Shown here: positions 21,234-32,554 of the stretch, one piece after another
Layout of the letters: each line of letters opens with the position of its first letter
How positions within the stretch are numbered: position 1 is the stretch's first letter
NCBI RefSeq assembly: GCF_000502875.1
Contig: NZ_AYWX01000007.1
Span: forward strand, 1-36,377
Direction: 5' to 3'
From: Mesorhizobium sp. L2C084A000
Lineage (GTDB): Bacteria; Pseudomonadota; Alphaproteobacteria; Rhizobiales; Rhizobiaceae
DNA: 36,377 nucleotides
Notes under the pieces: model-generated
Database searches by the model: none
What the model was told of the DNA's origin: nothing
The model's input: only the letters and a program-made list of their open reading frames with translations
Program-made: the position numbers and the translations under genes

Positions 21234-21884
21234 TTAGGCGTTGTCTCTTTTGGCCAGCACGTCGTCTATGATCGCCATGGCTGCAAGAAACGCGGCTTCT
21301 ATAGCCATTTCGCTGGTATCAAGCAAGTGCGCGTCGGCCGCCGGCTTCAACGGTGAGTCCGCTCGACTCATGTCGCGTTCGTCGCGGCGCACGATATCGG
21401 CGAGGATTTCGGTGAAATCGGCGGTCCCGCCGATGCTCTCGATCTCCGACAGCCGGCGCTGTGCCCGCACCTCGGCGCTCGCTGTCACATAGAGTTTGAT
21501 GTCGGCGTCGGGGCAGACAACGGTGCCGATGTCGCGCCCGTCGAGCACCGCGCCCGGCGGCGTCTTGGCGAAGTCGCGCTGCTTTTCGACGAGGATGCGC
21601 CGCACCGTCGGATACACCGCGACCTTGGAGGCAGCCTCGCCGACGGCATGCGTTGACAAGACCGCCCGGTCGAGCTTCGCCAGATCGACCTGGCGGGCCG
21701 CGGTTTCGGCGGCCGAGACATTGTCGAGCGGCAGCGCGTGCTGGATGAGCGCATAGGCGACGGCGCGATAGGTGAGACCGGTGTCGAGCAGGTTCAGCCG
21801 GTAGTGGTCGGCGAGCCGCCGGGCCAGCGTGCCTTTTCCGGCGCCTGCGGGGCCGTCGATGGCGATGGTGAAGGTGTGAGTCAT
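21234..21884 (-). CDS. cmk: (d)CMP kinase (cytidylate kinase)
   Basis: A 216-residue enzyme that phosphorylates CMP and dCMP with ATP. It has the P-loop [10 protein letters not shown] at 9-18, the CMP-binding [11 protein letters not shown], and [23 protein letters not shown] followed by RAQRR, all typical of Cmk. The ATG at 21884 has almost no Shine-Dalgarno, so translation may depend on the upstream aroA message (105 bp away). It is part of the block aroA-cmk-rpsA. Confidence 0.97.
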   Translation of the reverse strand: MTHTFTIAIDGPAGAGKGTLARRLADHYRLNLLDTGLTYRAVAYALIQHALPLDNVSAAETAARQVDLAKLDRAVLSTHAVGEAASKVAVYPTVRRILVEKQRDFAKTPPGAVLDGRDIGTVVCPDADIKLYVTASAEVRAQRRLSEIESIGGTADFTEILADIVRRDERDMSRADSPLKPAADAHLLDTSEMAIEAAFLAAMAIIDDVLAKRDNA

Positions 21885-21989
21885 TGGCGGGCCGCCGCGA
21901 TTGACAGGTGCGATGAAGAAGACGGGCGCCGAGATTCTTCACACCCCCCTCTGTCCTGCCAGCGTTGCAGTCTGGTCCCAAGCCATCGA

Positions 21990-23387
<1,398 letters not shown>

Positions 23388-23497
23388 TCATTTGTTGCGG
23401 CGGTCTCGTATCACGGCGGGCCGAAATGGTCATCCCCCATGGTCGTCACTGACGCGACGCCTTTCAACGTATGGTTTTGTGACGCCGGCTTTTCGCT

Positions 23498-23526
23498 TTG
23501 ACAGCGCTGCAAACTGTGGTTAAGGG
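23498..23526 (+). promoter_or_regulatory. sigma-70-type promoter of the FYDLN gene
   Basis: A perfect -35 box TTGACA (23498-23503), a 17-nt spacer and a weak -10 TAAGGG (23521-23526) place transcription start near 23533, about 22 nt before the GTG start. A good -35 with a poor -10 is common in rhizobial housekeeping promoters. Confidence 0.45.
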
Positions 23527-23554
23527 GACCACTCTTTTATTGACGAGGCTTGCC

Positions 23555-23944
23555 GTGGCAAAAACCGAACTTGGCACAAAACGTATCGACCCGGAGACGG
23601 GCCGAAAATTCTACGACCTGAACAAGGACCCGATCGTCTCGCCCTACACCGGCAAGACCTATCCGCGTTCCTATTTCGAGGAAGGCAAGATTGCCGCTCT
23701 CGAGGAGGAAGAGGAAGTGGCCGAGAAGGAAGTGGACGCCGAGGAAGAAGAGGGCGTTGAGGTCGTCTCGCTTGAAGAGGCCGACGAGGACGCCAAGGGC
23801 GACGACCTGCCGGATCTCGGCGACGACGAGGATGACGTCGACCTCGGCGACGACGAGGATGACACCTTCCTCGCCGACGAAGAGGAAGAAGATGACGACG
23901 TTGCCGACATGATCGGCGTCGGCGACGACGACGACGAGGTCTGA
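23555..23944 (+). CDS. FYDLN-domain acidic protein (TIGR02300 family)
   Basis: A 129-residue protein. The N-terminal domain has LGTKRIDPETGRKFYDLNKD followed by PIVSPYTGKTYPRSYFEE, the conserved FYDLN signature that resembles a degenerate zinc-ribbon without cysteines. The rest (from about residue 50) is a very acidic low-complexity tail of Glu then Asp repeats. The family is conserved in alphaproteobacteria next to aroA and tRNA-Ala, and its function is unknown; nucleic-acid mimicry or binding to a basic partner is possible. The start is GTG at 23555 (MAKTELGTK) with GAGG 6 nt upstream. The frame stays open 19 codons further upstream, but that region contains the promoter. Confidence 0.9.
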   Translation: MAKTELGTKRIDPETGRKFYDLNKDPIVSPYTGKTYPRSYFEEGKIAALEEEEEVAEKEVDAEEEEGVEVVSLEEADEDAKGDDLPDLGDDEDDVDLGDDEDDTFLADEEEEDDDVADMIGVGDDDDEV

Positions 23945-23966
23945 TCGGCCTTGAAAGCGGGCGTTT

Positions 23967-23985
23967 GCAGGCTTTCGTAGCCTGC
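23967..23985. terminator. hairpin after the FYDLN gene
   Basis: GCAGGCT and AGCCTGC form a 7-bp stem around TTCGT, 22 nt past the stop codon. An A-rich rather than T-rich tract follows on the plus strand, so it is not a classical terminator. Confidence 0.35.
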
Positions 23986-24009
23986 GAAGAAAAAGCGGCT
24001 CTTGAAGGC

Positions 24010-24038
24010 TTGATATTGACGAAAGGCGGGGTTAGAAG
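24010..24038 (+). promoter_or_regulatory. candidate tRNA-Ala promoter
   Basis: TTGATA (24010-24015), 17 nt, then TAGAAG (24033-24038) upstream of the tRNA gene. A second TTGACG (24016-24021) overlaps the spacer and could be an alternative -35. The 5' leader would be about 70 nt and includes GCCGG/CCGGC-type short repeats. Confidence 0.35.
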
Positions 24039-24116
24039 CCGCCTGCACTAACGGCGCGGTCTCCAACCCGCGCCGGATCTCTTCGCCGGAAACGGCGCCG
24101 GTTGACTGCCGGAAGT

Positions 24117-24192
<76 letters not shown>

Positions 24193-24245
24193 AACAGTCC
24201 CTCTGCAATTCGCAGCCGATGAATGTGCCGTACTGCGGTCATCTG

Positions 24246-24295
24246 CGTTTGATGGTCAGTTCAGGCAACGCCGCTGAAAGCGCCCCCATCAAACG
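24246..24295. repeat. 10-bp inverted repeat in the gap after tRNA-Ala
   Basis: CGTTTGATGG (24246-24255) and CCATCAAACG (24286-24295) pair perfectly around a 30-nt interior that itself has TCAG/CTGA and GGC-AAC-GCC pairings. The convergent dgoD gene ends at 24385. It could be the 3' end of a transcript, a small RNA hairpin, or a degraded palindromic unit. The rest of the 24193-24384 gap shows nothing else. Confidence 0.6.
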
Positions 24296-24384
24296 GAACG
24301 AACCAGCCATTTCTCGAGAGCAACTGTTCGCCGGACAAAGTCTTCACTGTTCATGGAGCGCTTAGAGACTGAAAGCCAGCCCGA

Positions 24385-25533
24385 TCACCACTCGGCGAAG
24401 GAGCCGTCCTTGTGGCGCCAGATCGGGTTGCGCCAGCGGTGGCCTTCCCTAGCGCGCTCCTTGACATAGTCCTCGTCGATCTCGACACCCAGGCCCGGGC
24501 CGTCGGGGATGGCGACATAGCCATCCTCGTAGCGGAAGACATCCTTGTTGGCGGCATAGTCGAGCAGGTCGTTGGAGGCGTTGTAGTGGATGCCGAGGCT
24601 CTGCTCCTGGATGAAGCAGTTGTAGCTGACCGCGTCGAGCTGCAGGCATGCGGCAAGCGCGATCGGCCCGAGCGGGCAGTGCGGCGCCACCGCGACGTCA
24701 TAGGCTTCCGCCATCGCCGCGATCTTGCGGCATTCGGTGATGCCGCCGGCATGCGACAAATCGGGCTGGATGATGTCGACGACACCTTCCTCGAACACGG
24801 ATTTGAAGTCCCAGCGGCTGTAGAGCCGCTCGCCGAGCGCAATCGGCGTCGAGCCAAGCGCGGCGATCTCCTTCAGCGCCTCGCGGTTTTCGCTGAGCAC
24901 CGGCTCCTCGATGAACATCAGCCTGTAGGGCTCGAGCTCCTTGACCAGGGCGCGCGCCATCGGCCGGTGCACGCGGCCATGGAAATCGACGGCGATGCCG
25001 ATGTTGGGCCCGACCGCCTCGCGCACCATGGCGACGCGTTCGATAGCCGCGTCGATCTTGTCATGGCTGTCGACGATCTGCAGTTCTTCCGTGCCGTTCA
25101 TCTTGAGCGCCAGGAAGCCGCGCGCCACCATTTCCTTGGCACCGGCCGCGACCTCCGCCGGCCGGTCGCCGCCGATCCAGGAATAGACCTTGATCGTGTC
25201 GCGCAGCTTGCCGCCGAGCAGTTCATGCACCGGCACGCCGAGCGCCTTGCCCTTGATGTCCCACAGTGCCTGGTCGATGCCCGCAATGGCGCTCATCAGG
25301 ATCGGCCCGCCACGATAGAAGCCGCCGCGGTGCATTACCGTCCAGTGGTCTTCAATCAGGCGGGGATCCTTGCCGATCAGGTAATCACCAAGCTCCTTGA
25401 CCGCTGCCTCGACGGTCAGCGCCCGGCCTTCGACGACCGGCTCACCCCAGCCGGTGACGCCGGCATCGGTTTCGATCTTCAGGAACAGCCAGCGCGGCGG
25501 AACGATGTAGGTGGTGAGCGAGATGATTTTCAT
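24385..25533 (-). CDS. dgoD: D-galactonate dehydratase (enolase superfamily)
   Basis: A 382-residue enzyme that removes water from D-galactonate to give 2-keto-3-deoxy-D-galactonate. It aligns almost residue for residue with E. coli DgoD: metal ligands Asp183 (DFHGR), Glu209 (FIEEP) and Glu235 (GER), general acid/base His185 and His285 (APHCPLGP), and the same C-terminus [16 protein letters not shown]. The start [15 protein letters not shown] at 25533 is 8 bp after the stop of the GntR gene, so the two are one transcript. The frame stays open upstream across the regulator, but that is not coding. It may complement the arabinose/galactose oxidation genes encoded divergently. Confidence 0.96.
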   Translation of the reverse strand: MKIISLTTYIVPPRWLFLKIETDAGVTGWGEPVVEGRALTVEAAVKELGDYLIGKDPRLIEDHWTVMHRGGFYRGGPILMSAIAGIDQALWDIKGKALGVPVHELLGGKLRDTIKVYSWIGGDRPAEVAAGAKEMVARGFLALKMNGTEELQIVDSHDKIDAAIERVAMVREAVGPNIGIAVDFHGRVHRPMARALVKELEPYRLMFIEEPVLSENREALKEIAALGSTPIALGERLYSRWDFKSVFEEGVVDIIQPDLSHAGGITECRKIAAMAEAYDVAVAPHCPLGPIALAACLQLDAVSYNCFIQEQSLGIHYNASNDLLDYAANKDVFRYEDGYVAIPDGPGLGVEIDEDYVKERAREGHRWRNPIWRHKDGSFAEW

Positions 25534-25541
25534 GCGCCGTC

Positions 25542-26288
25542 TCAGTTGCTCTTGAGTTTCTTGGCGCTGACGAGGTCGCGCGCCGCAAGGTCGAGGATTC
25601 GATTTGCCGCCCCGCGCGCCGCCTCCGCGTCGCGCATGCGCAGCGCCTCGACCACCTCGCGGTGCGCCGCCACGGCCTCCATGCGCCGGTCGAGCGAAAT
25701 CACCGCCGTCGCCTCCAGCGAGAATTTCAGCCCGGTGTCGATCAGATTGCCGATCTGGCGAAAGATCGGGTTGTGGCTCGCTGTATAGACGATCTGGTGG
25801 AAGGCGATGTCGCTGCGCGAGAAGGCGGCGAGATCCTCGCCGGCGCCGGCCATGCCGCGCCATGCCGCTTCGAGATCGGCTATTTCCTGCAGCGTTGCGC
25901 GCGTGGCCGCCAGTTCGGCGACCAGCGGCTCGATGGCGCGGCGCGTTTCGAGGATGGCGTCGAACAGCTTGTCGTCCAGTGCATGCGGCGCGTGCCAGGC
26001 CAGCACCTGTGGGTCGATGATGTTCCAGTCGTCCTCGTTGCAGACGATCGTGCCGACGCGCGGCCGCGACAGCACCAGCCCCTTTGCCGCCAACACTTTC
26101 AGGGCCTCGCGGATGACAGTGCGGCTGACACCATATTCGACGCCGAGTTCGTTTTCGGTCGGCAAGGAGGATCCGGCCGGGTAGCGCCCGGAAAAGATGT
26201 CTGAGGCCATTGCCTTGGTCACATCGGGCATGACGCGCGGGCGGCGAGTGGCTGTGTCGCCTTGCGGTTTCTTCAAAGTCCCGGTCAC
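25542..26288 (-). CDS. GntR-family (FadR/FCD) transcriptional regulator
   Basis: A 248-residue regulator. The N-terminal winged helix has the usual [43 protein letters not shown] pattern. The C-terminal FCD ligand domain has the metal-binding Asp/His pattern ([29 protein letters not shown]). The start is GTG at 26288, selected because GGAGG lies 6 nt upstream; the frame is open 18 codons further. It is divergent from araFGH with 200 bp between and is co-transcribed with dgoD. By position it probably controls both arms, with an aldonate or keto-deoxy acid as inducer. Confidence 0.93.
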   Translation of the reverse strand: MTGTLKKPQGDTATRRPRVMPDVTKAMASDIFSGRYPAGSSLPTENELGVEYGVSRTVIREALKVLAAKGLVLSRPRVGTIVCNEDDWNIIDPQVLAWHAPHALDDKLFDAILETRRAIEPLVAELAATRATLQEIADLEAAWRGMAGAGEDLAAFSRSDIAFHQIVYTASHNPIFRQIGNLIDTGLKFSLEATAVISLDRRMEAVAAHREVVEALRMRDAEAARGAANRILDLAARDLVSAKKLKSN

Positions 26289-26396
26289 CTCAGCCCTCCT
26301 CCAAGGCGGCGAACCGCTGGTTTCGCACAACCGATCCGCCATTAACGGATGCGGACTGATTGCGCCAGCGATTGCTGGTCAGAGCATGTACATTAA

Positions 26397-26429
26397 TTAT
26401 CATACCAGATCAATTGACGAGTATGATAA
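26397..26429. promoter_or_regulatory. 9-bp inverted repeat and promoter in the ara/dgo divergent region
   Basis: TTATCATAC (26397-26405) and GTATGATAA (26421-26429) form a perfect inverted repeat with a 15-nt spacer. A possible -35 TTGACG (26413-26418) is followed 17 nt later by TAGACA (26436-26441), so the right half lies between the -35 and -10 boxes of the araF promoter. The half-site GTATGATAA fits FadR-type GntR operators in general form. It is the most likely binding site of the adjacent GntR regulator. Confidence 0.6.
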
Positions 26430-26488
26430 AAACGATTAGACACTCCGGCATCCGGGCTGAGCGCCCGGTCTATCGCTGGGAGGTAATC

Positions 26489-27478
26489 ATGCGACTTCTA
26501 AAGACCGCGCTCGTCGCGGGCGCGCTTGCCGTGCTGTCCGTCACGACCATCGCTGCATATGCTCAGGACACCAAGATCGGTTTCATCGTCAAGCAGCCCG
26601 AGGAGCCGTGGTTCCAGGACGAATGGAAGTTCGCTGACCAGGCCGCCAAGGAGAAGGGCTTTACCCTGGTCAAGATCGGCGCCGAGGACGGTGAGAAGCT
26701 GATGTCGGCGATCGACAATCTCGGCGCCCAGGGCGCCCAGGGCTTCATCGTCTGCACACCGGACGTGAAGCTTGGCCCCGGCATCGTCGCCAAGGCCGCC
26801 GCCAACAATCTCAAGCTGATGACTGTCGACGACCGTCTGGTCGGCGCCGACGGCAAGGCGCTGGAAGACGTCCCGCATATGGGCATTTCGGCCACCAAGA
26901 TCGGCGAAGCCGTCGGCCAGGCGATCGTCGACGAAATGAAGGCGCGCGGCTGGAAAGCCGACGAGGTTGGCGCCATCCGCGTCTCCTACGACCAGCTGCC
27001 GACGGCGGTCGATCGCGTCGAAGGTGCCATCTCGGTGCTGAAGGCAAACGGCTTCAAGGCCGAGAACATTTTTGACGCCCCGCAGGCCAAGACCGACACG
27101 GAAGCTGCCCTCAATGCGGCGACGGTCGTGCTCAACGCCCATGCCGACATCAAGAAGTGGGTTTCCTTCGGCCTCAACGACGAAGCGGTGCTCGGCGCCG
27201 TGCGTGCAGCCGAAAGCGTTGGCATTCCGGCGGACGGCATGATCGGTGTTGGCATTGGCGGCGCGGATTCGGCGATCAACGAGTTTAAGAAGCCGACGGC
27301 CACCGGCTTCGTCGGCACCGTGATCATCTCGCCGAAGCGTCATGGCTACGAGACGGCGCTCAACATGTATGACTGGGTTGCCAACAACAAGGAGCCGGAG
27401 AAGCTGATCCTGACCTCGGGTGCACTCGCCAAGCGCGACGACTACCAGAAGGTCCGCCAGGGTCTCGGCATCGAATAA
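26489..27478 (+). CDS. araF: L-arabinose ABC transporter substrate-binding protein
   Basis: A 329-residue periplasmic sugar-binding protein with a signal peptide at 1-26 (ending AAYAQ). It follows E. coli AraF closely: IGFIVKQPEEPWFQDEWKFADQAAKEKGF, IVCTPDVKLGPGIVAKA, GISATKIGEAVGQ and GLNDEAVLGAVRAAE. The PEEPWFQ segment and the Asp/Asn/Arg positions around the sugar are of the arabinose/galactose type. ATG at 26489 has GGGAGG 6 nt upstream; a longer frame upstream overlaps the operator and is not coding. It is the first gene of the plus-strand operon and is followed by a strong hairpin. Confidence 0.95.
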   Translation: MRLLKTALVAGALAVLSVTTIAAYAQDTKIGFIVKQPEEPWFQDEWKFADQAAKEKGFTLVKIGAEDGEKLMSAIDNLGAQGAQGFIVCTPDVKLGPGIVAKAAANNLKLMTVDDRLVGADGKALEDVPHMGISATKIGEAVGQAIVDEMKARGWKADEVGAIRVSYDQLPTAVDRVEGAISVLKANGFKAENIFDAPQAKTDTEAALNAATVVLNAHADIKKWVSFGLNDEAVLGAVRAAESVGIPADGMIGVGIGGADSAINEFKKPTATGFVGTVIISPKRHGYETALNMYDWVANNKEPEKLILTSGALAKRDDYQKVRQGLGIE

Positions 27479-27490
27479 TCCTCCCTGTAC

Positions 27491-27522
27491 AAACAGGCGG
27501 CGGCTCATCCCGCCGCCTGTTT
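27491..27522 (+). terminator. strong hairpin between araF and araG
   Basis: A perfect 13-bp stem, AAACAGGCGGCGG paired with CCGCCGCCTGTTT, has a 6-nt loop and lies 12 nt after the araF stop and 26 nt before the araG GTG. It is followed by TTGCC rather than a long U-run. It should stabilise the araF message and reduce transcription of the downstream genes. Confidence 0.75.
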
Positions 27523-27548
27523 GCCATTCCATAAGAGGATCGCTGCCC

Positions 27549-29060
27549 GTGTCCTTTCTCGACTTCTCGCACATCACCAAGACCTATCCGGGCGTCAAGG
27601 CGCTGTCGGACGTCTCGTTCGGTGTCGACAAAGGCGCCGTGCATGGTTTGATGGGCGAGAACGGCGCCGGCAAATCCACCCTGATCAAGATACTGTCCGG
27701 TGACCAGCATGCCGATCAGGGCGAGATCCGCATTGACGGTAGGGTTCAGGCCTATACCTCGACCCGGGATGCCTTCGACAATGGCGTCATTGTCATTCAT
27801 CAGGAACTGCAACTCGTTCCTGAACTCACCGTTGCCGAAAACCTCAGCCTCGGTCGTTTCCCCGCCAACGCCGGCATCATCGCCGGCCGCCGGATGCTGG
27901 ACGACGTCGGCGCCAAGCTGAAATCGGCCGGTATCGACATCGACATGCGCCGCAAGGTCAAGACGCTGTCGATCGGCGAACGCCAGATGGTCGAGATCGC
28001 CAAGGCGGTCATGCTCGACGCACGCGTTATCGCGCTGGACGAACCGACCTCGTCGCTTTCCTCGCGCGAAAGCGAAATCCTGTTTGCCCTGATCGACCGC
28101 CTGCGCGGCGAAGGCAAGGTCATCATCTATGTCTCGCACAGGCTCGACGAAGTGTTCCGGCTCTGCGACAGCCTGACCGTGCTGCGCGACGGCAAGCTCG
28201 CGGCGCACCATGCGTCGCTGAAAGGCGTCACCCGCGACCAGGTCGTCGCCGAGATGGTCGGCCGCGAGATTTCGGATATCTGGGGTTTTCGCGCACGAAA
28301 AACGGGCGATGTCCGCCTGAAGGTCGACGCTCTCAGCGGCCCCAAACTGAAGACGCCGGCCAGTTTCGAGGCGAGGGCAGGCGAGATCGTCGGCTTCTTC
28401 GGCCTGATCGGCGCCGGGCGCTCGGAACTGATGCGGCTGGTCTGTGGCGCCGATCCGCGCTCGGGCGGCAGCATCACCGTCGACGGCAAGCTGGTCCGTG
28501 CCGCCGATCCGCGTGGCACGATCCGGGCCGGCATCGTGCTGTGCTCGGAGGATCGCAAGCATGACGGCATCATCCAGGGCCGCTCGGTCGAGGAGAACAT
28601 CAACATCTCGTCGCGGCGCCATCACACGCGCTTCGGCGTGCTCAACCGCGCCAGCGAGATCGCCACCGCCGAAACCTTCATCAAGAAGCTCAAGGTGCGC
28701 ACGCCGTCGCGCAAGCAGGACATCATCAATCTCTCCGGCGGCAACCAGCAGAAGGTCATCCTTGGCCGCTGGCTGTCCGAACAAGGGGTGCGGGTTCTCA
28801 TTGTCGACGAACCGACGCGCGGTATCGACGTAGGGGCCAAATCGGAAATCTACGAATTGCTCTACCAGCTTGCGCAGGACGGCATGGCGATCGTCGTGGT
28901 CTCGTCCGAACTGCCGGAAGTGATGGGCATCTGCGACCGTATTCTGGTGATGTGCGGTGGCCGCGTCAGCGCTGAACTCACCCGCGACCAGTTCGCCGAA
29001 AGGGCGATCCTGGCCGCCGCTCTCCCCGATCAGAAAACTCCCGACGCGATCGCATCCTGA
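27549..29060 (+). CDS. araG: L-arabinose ABC transporter ATP-binding protein
   Basis: A 503-residue protein with two ABC ATPase modules, typical of the sugar CUT2 group. The first module has Walker A GENGAGKS (36-43), signature LSIGERQMVEIAKA and Walker B VIALDEPTSSLSSRE. The second has the degenerate Walker A GLIGAGRSE, signature LSGGNQQK and Walker B VLIVDEPTRGIDVGAK. The start is GTG at 27549 (MSFLDFSHITKTY) with AGGAT about 9 nt upstream; the open frame upstream runs over the hairpin and is not coding. Cytoplasmic partner of AraH. Confidence 0.95.
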   Translation: MSFLDFSHITKTYPGVKALSDVSFGVDKGAVHGLMGENGAGKSTLIKILSGDQHADQGEIRIDGRVQAYTSTRDAFDNGVIVIHQELQLVPELTVAENLSLGRFPANAGIIAGRRMLDDVGAKLKSAGIDIDMRRKVKTLSIGERQMVEIAKAVMLDARVIALDEPTSSLSSRESEILFALIDRLRGEGKVIIYVSHRLDEVFRLCDSLTVLRDGKLAAHHASLKGVTRDQVVAEMVGREISDIWGFRARKTGDVRLKVDALSGPKLKTPASFEARAGEIVGFFGLIGAGRSELMRLVCGADPRSGGSITVDGKLVRAADPRGTIRAGIVLCSEDRKHDGIIQGRSVEENINISSRRHHTRFGVLNRASEIATAETFIKKLKVRTPSRKQDIINLSGGNQQKVILGRWLSEQGVRVLIVDEPTRGIDVGAKSEIYELLYQLAQDGMAIVVVSSELPEVMGICDRILVMCGGRVSAELTRDQFAERAILAAALPDQKTPDAIAS

Positions 29061-29070
29061 GGACTTTGGC

Positions 29071-30021
29071 ATGACCGACCAGTTGAAAAAAATCCTGCTC
29101 GGCGAACAGGGCCTCGTCGTCATCTTCGTCGTCGCCTTCGCGCTGGTGTCGGCTCTGGTGCCGAACTTCCTTACGGACCGCAACATGCTCGGCCTGCTGC
29201 AGTCGGTGGTCACCGTCGGCATCGTCGCCTGCACCATGATGTTCTGCCTCGCCGCGCGCGACTTCGACCTGTCGGTCGGTTCGATCGTCGCCTTTGCCGG
29301 CATGGTCGCTGTGATGGCGTCGAATTACACCGGCTCGATCCTGCTTGGCCTGCTGGCGGCAATCGCCTGCGGCGCTTTCGTCGGCTTCATCAACGGCGTC
29401 GTCATCGCCAAATTCCGCATCAACGCGCTGATCACGACGCTGGCCACCATGCAGATCGTGCGCGGCTTTGCGCTGATCGCGTCCGACGGCCGTGCCGTCG
29501 GCATCAACAGCTCGGATTTCTATCAGCTGGCGCTCTCGAAACTGCTCGGCATACCGACGCCGGTCTGGGTGCTCGCTATCCTGTTTTGCATCTTCGGCTT
29601 CGTCCTCAACCGCACCGTCTTCGGCAAGAACACGCTGGCCATCGGCGGCAATCCGGAGGCCTCGCGTCTTGCCGGCGTCAATGTCGACCGGACGCGCATC
29701 TGGATTTTTGCGCTGCAGGGCGTCGTCTGCGGCATCGCCGGCATCCTGCTGGCGTCGCGCATCACCTCCGGCCAGCCCAACGCGGCGGTCGGGCTCGAAC
29801 TCTCGGTCATCTCGGCCTGCGTGCTCGGCGGTGTTTCGCTTGCCGGCGGCCGCGCCACCATGTCGGGCGTCATCGTCGGCGTGCTGATCATGGGCATCGC
29901 CGAAAACGCCATGAACCTGCTCAACATCCCGGCCTTCTACCAGTACATCGTACGTGGCGTGATCCTGCTGCTGGCCGTGCTGCTCGACAATCTGCGCTCG
30001 TCGGCACTGGGCCGGCGCTAA
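29071..30021 (+). CDS. araH: L-arabinose ABC transporter permease
   Basis: A 316-residue inner-membrane protein with about eight to ten hydrophobic helices, CUT2 type. Typical segments are NMLGLLQSVVTVGIVACTMMFCLAARDFDLSVGSIVAF, GFINGVVIAKFRINALITTLATMQI and the GGNPEASRLAGVNVDRTR cytoplasmic loop that meets the ATPase. The start at MTDQLKKILLGEQG follows a TGAGGA ribosome site. It is 10 bp after araG and 15 bp before the dehydrogenase gene. Confidence 0.95.
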   Translation: MTDQLKKILLGEQGLVVIFVVAFALVSALVPNFLTDRNMLGLLQSVVTVGIVACTMMFCLAARDFDLSVGSIVAFAGMVAVMASNYTGSILLGLLAAIACGAFVGFINGVVIAKFRINALITTLATMQIVRGFALIASDGRAVGINSSDFYQLALSKLLGIPTPVWVLAILFCIFGFVLNRTVFGKNTLAIGGNPEASRLAGVNVDRTRIWIFALQGVVCGIAGILLASRITSGQPNAAVGLELSVISACVLGGVSLAGGRATMSGVIVGVLIMGIAENAMNLLNIPAFYQYIVRGVILLLAVLLDNLRSSALGRR

Positions 30022-30036
30022 GCTGGAGGGACAAAA

Positions 30037-30816
30037 ATGGCTGAGCGCCTTTCCGGCAAACGCATCTTCCTGACCGGCGCCGCGCAAGGCATCGGGCTGG
30101 CCATCGCCGAGGCCTGCCTTGCCGAAGGTGCAAGACTGTTCCTCGTCGACCGCGACGGCGCACTGCTGGACAAGGCCGTCGCCGGCCTTGCCGCGCCGCA
30201 CGGCCATGTCGGGCATGCGGCAGCCGACATCAGCGACGGAGCCGCGATTGCCACTGCCGTCGGCCAAGCGACCGACGAAATCGGCCACATCAACGCGCTG
30301 ATCAACAATGCCGGGGTCAATGTGTTCTCGACGCCGCTCAAGGCGACCGAGGAAGAGTGGAACCGCAATTTCGACCTCAACGTCAAGGGCGCCTGGAATT
30401 GCAGCAAGGCTGTGCTGCCGGGCATGATTACAAGCGGCGGCGGCGCCATCCTCAACATCGCCTCGACGCACAGCTTCACCATCATTCCGCACACCTTCCC
30501 CTATCCCGTCGCCAAGCACGCTCTGCTCGGCCTGACCAAATCGCTGGCGCTCGAATATGCGGCGCAAGGCGTGCGCGTGAACGCGCTGGCGCCGGGCTAT
30601 GTCGAGACGCAGAAGGCGATCGACTACTGGAACAGCTTTGCCGATCCGGCCGCAGCACGCGCCAACACCATGGCGCTGCATCCCGGCGGCCGCATCGCCA
30701 CGGCGCACGAGATCGCGCTTGCCGCGGTGTTCATGATTTCCGACGAGTGCCCGTTCATGAACGCGGCGACGCTCGTCGTCGATGGCGGGCTGAGCCAGCT
30801 GCAGCATCCCGCCTGA
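30037..30816 (+). CDS. SDR sugar dehydrogenase (L-arabinose / D-galactose 1-dehydrogenase type)
   Basis: A 259-residue classical SDR with TGAAQGIG (13-20), NNAG (90-93) and Tyr156/Lys160 in FPYPVAK. In this position it most likely oxidises L-arabinose (and D-galactose, which differs only at C5) to the aldonolactone with NAD(P). The assignment is by context, because SDR sequence alone does not fix the sugar. GGAGG lies 7 nt before the ATG. No lactonase gene is seen in the cluster, so lactone opening may be spontaneous or encoded elsewhere. Confidence 0.85.
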   Translation: MAERLSGKRIFLTGAAQGIGLAIAEACLAEGARLFLVDRDGALLDKAVAGLAAPHGHVGHAAADISDGAAIATAVGQATDEIGHINALINNAGVNVFSTPLKATEEEWNRNFDLNVKGAWNCSKAVLPGMITSGGGAILNIASTHSFTIIPHTFPYPVAKHALLGLTKSLALEYAAQGVRVNALAPGYVETQKAIDYWNSFADPAAARANTMALHPGGRIATAHEIALAAVFMISDECPFMNAATLVVDGGLSQLQHPA

Positions 30817-30830
30817 ACGCCGGAAAGACC

Positions 30831-32543
<1,713 letters not shown>

Positions 32544-32554
32544 GGCTGACCTGC

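Noticed and set aside
24251..24366. A 37-codon ORF on the plus strand after tRNA-Ala, starting with ATG near 24252
   Set aside because: It has no ribosome site, runs through the inverted repeat, and has no protein-like pattern.
28978..30807. A 609-codon minus-strand open frame opposite araH and the SDR gene
   Set aside because: Both plus-strand genes are clear family members with ribosome sites. The antisense frame is low-complexity Asp/Arg/Ala-rich and has no domain.
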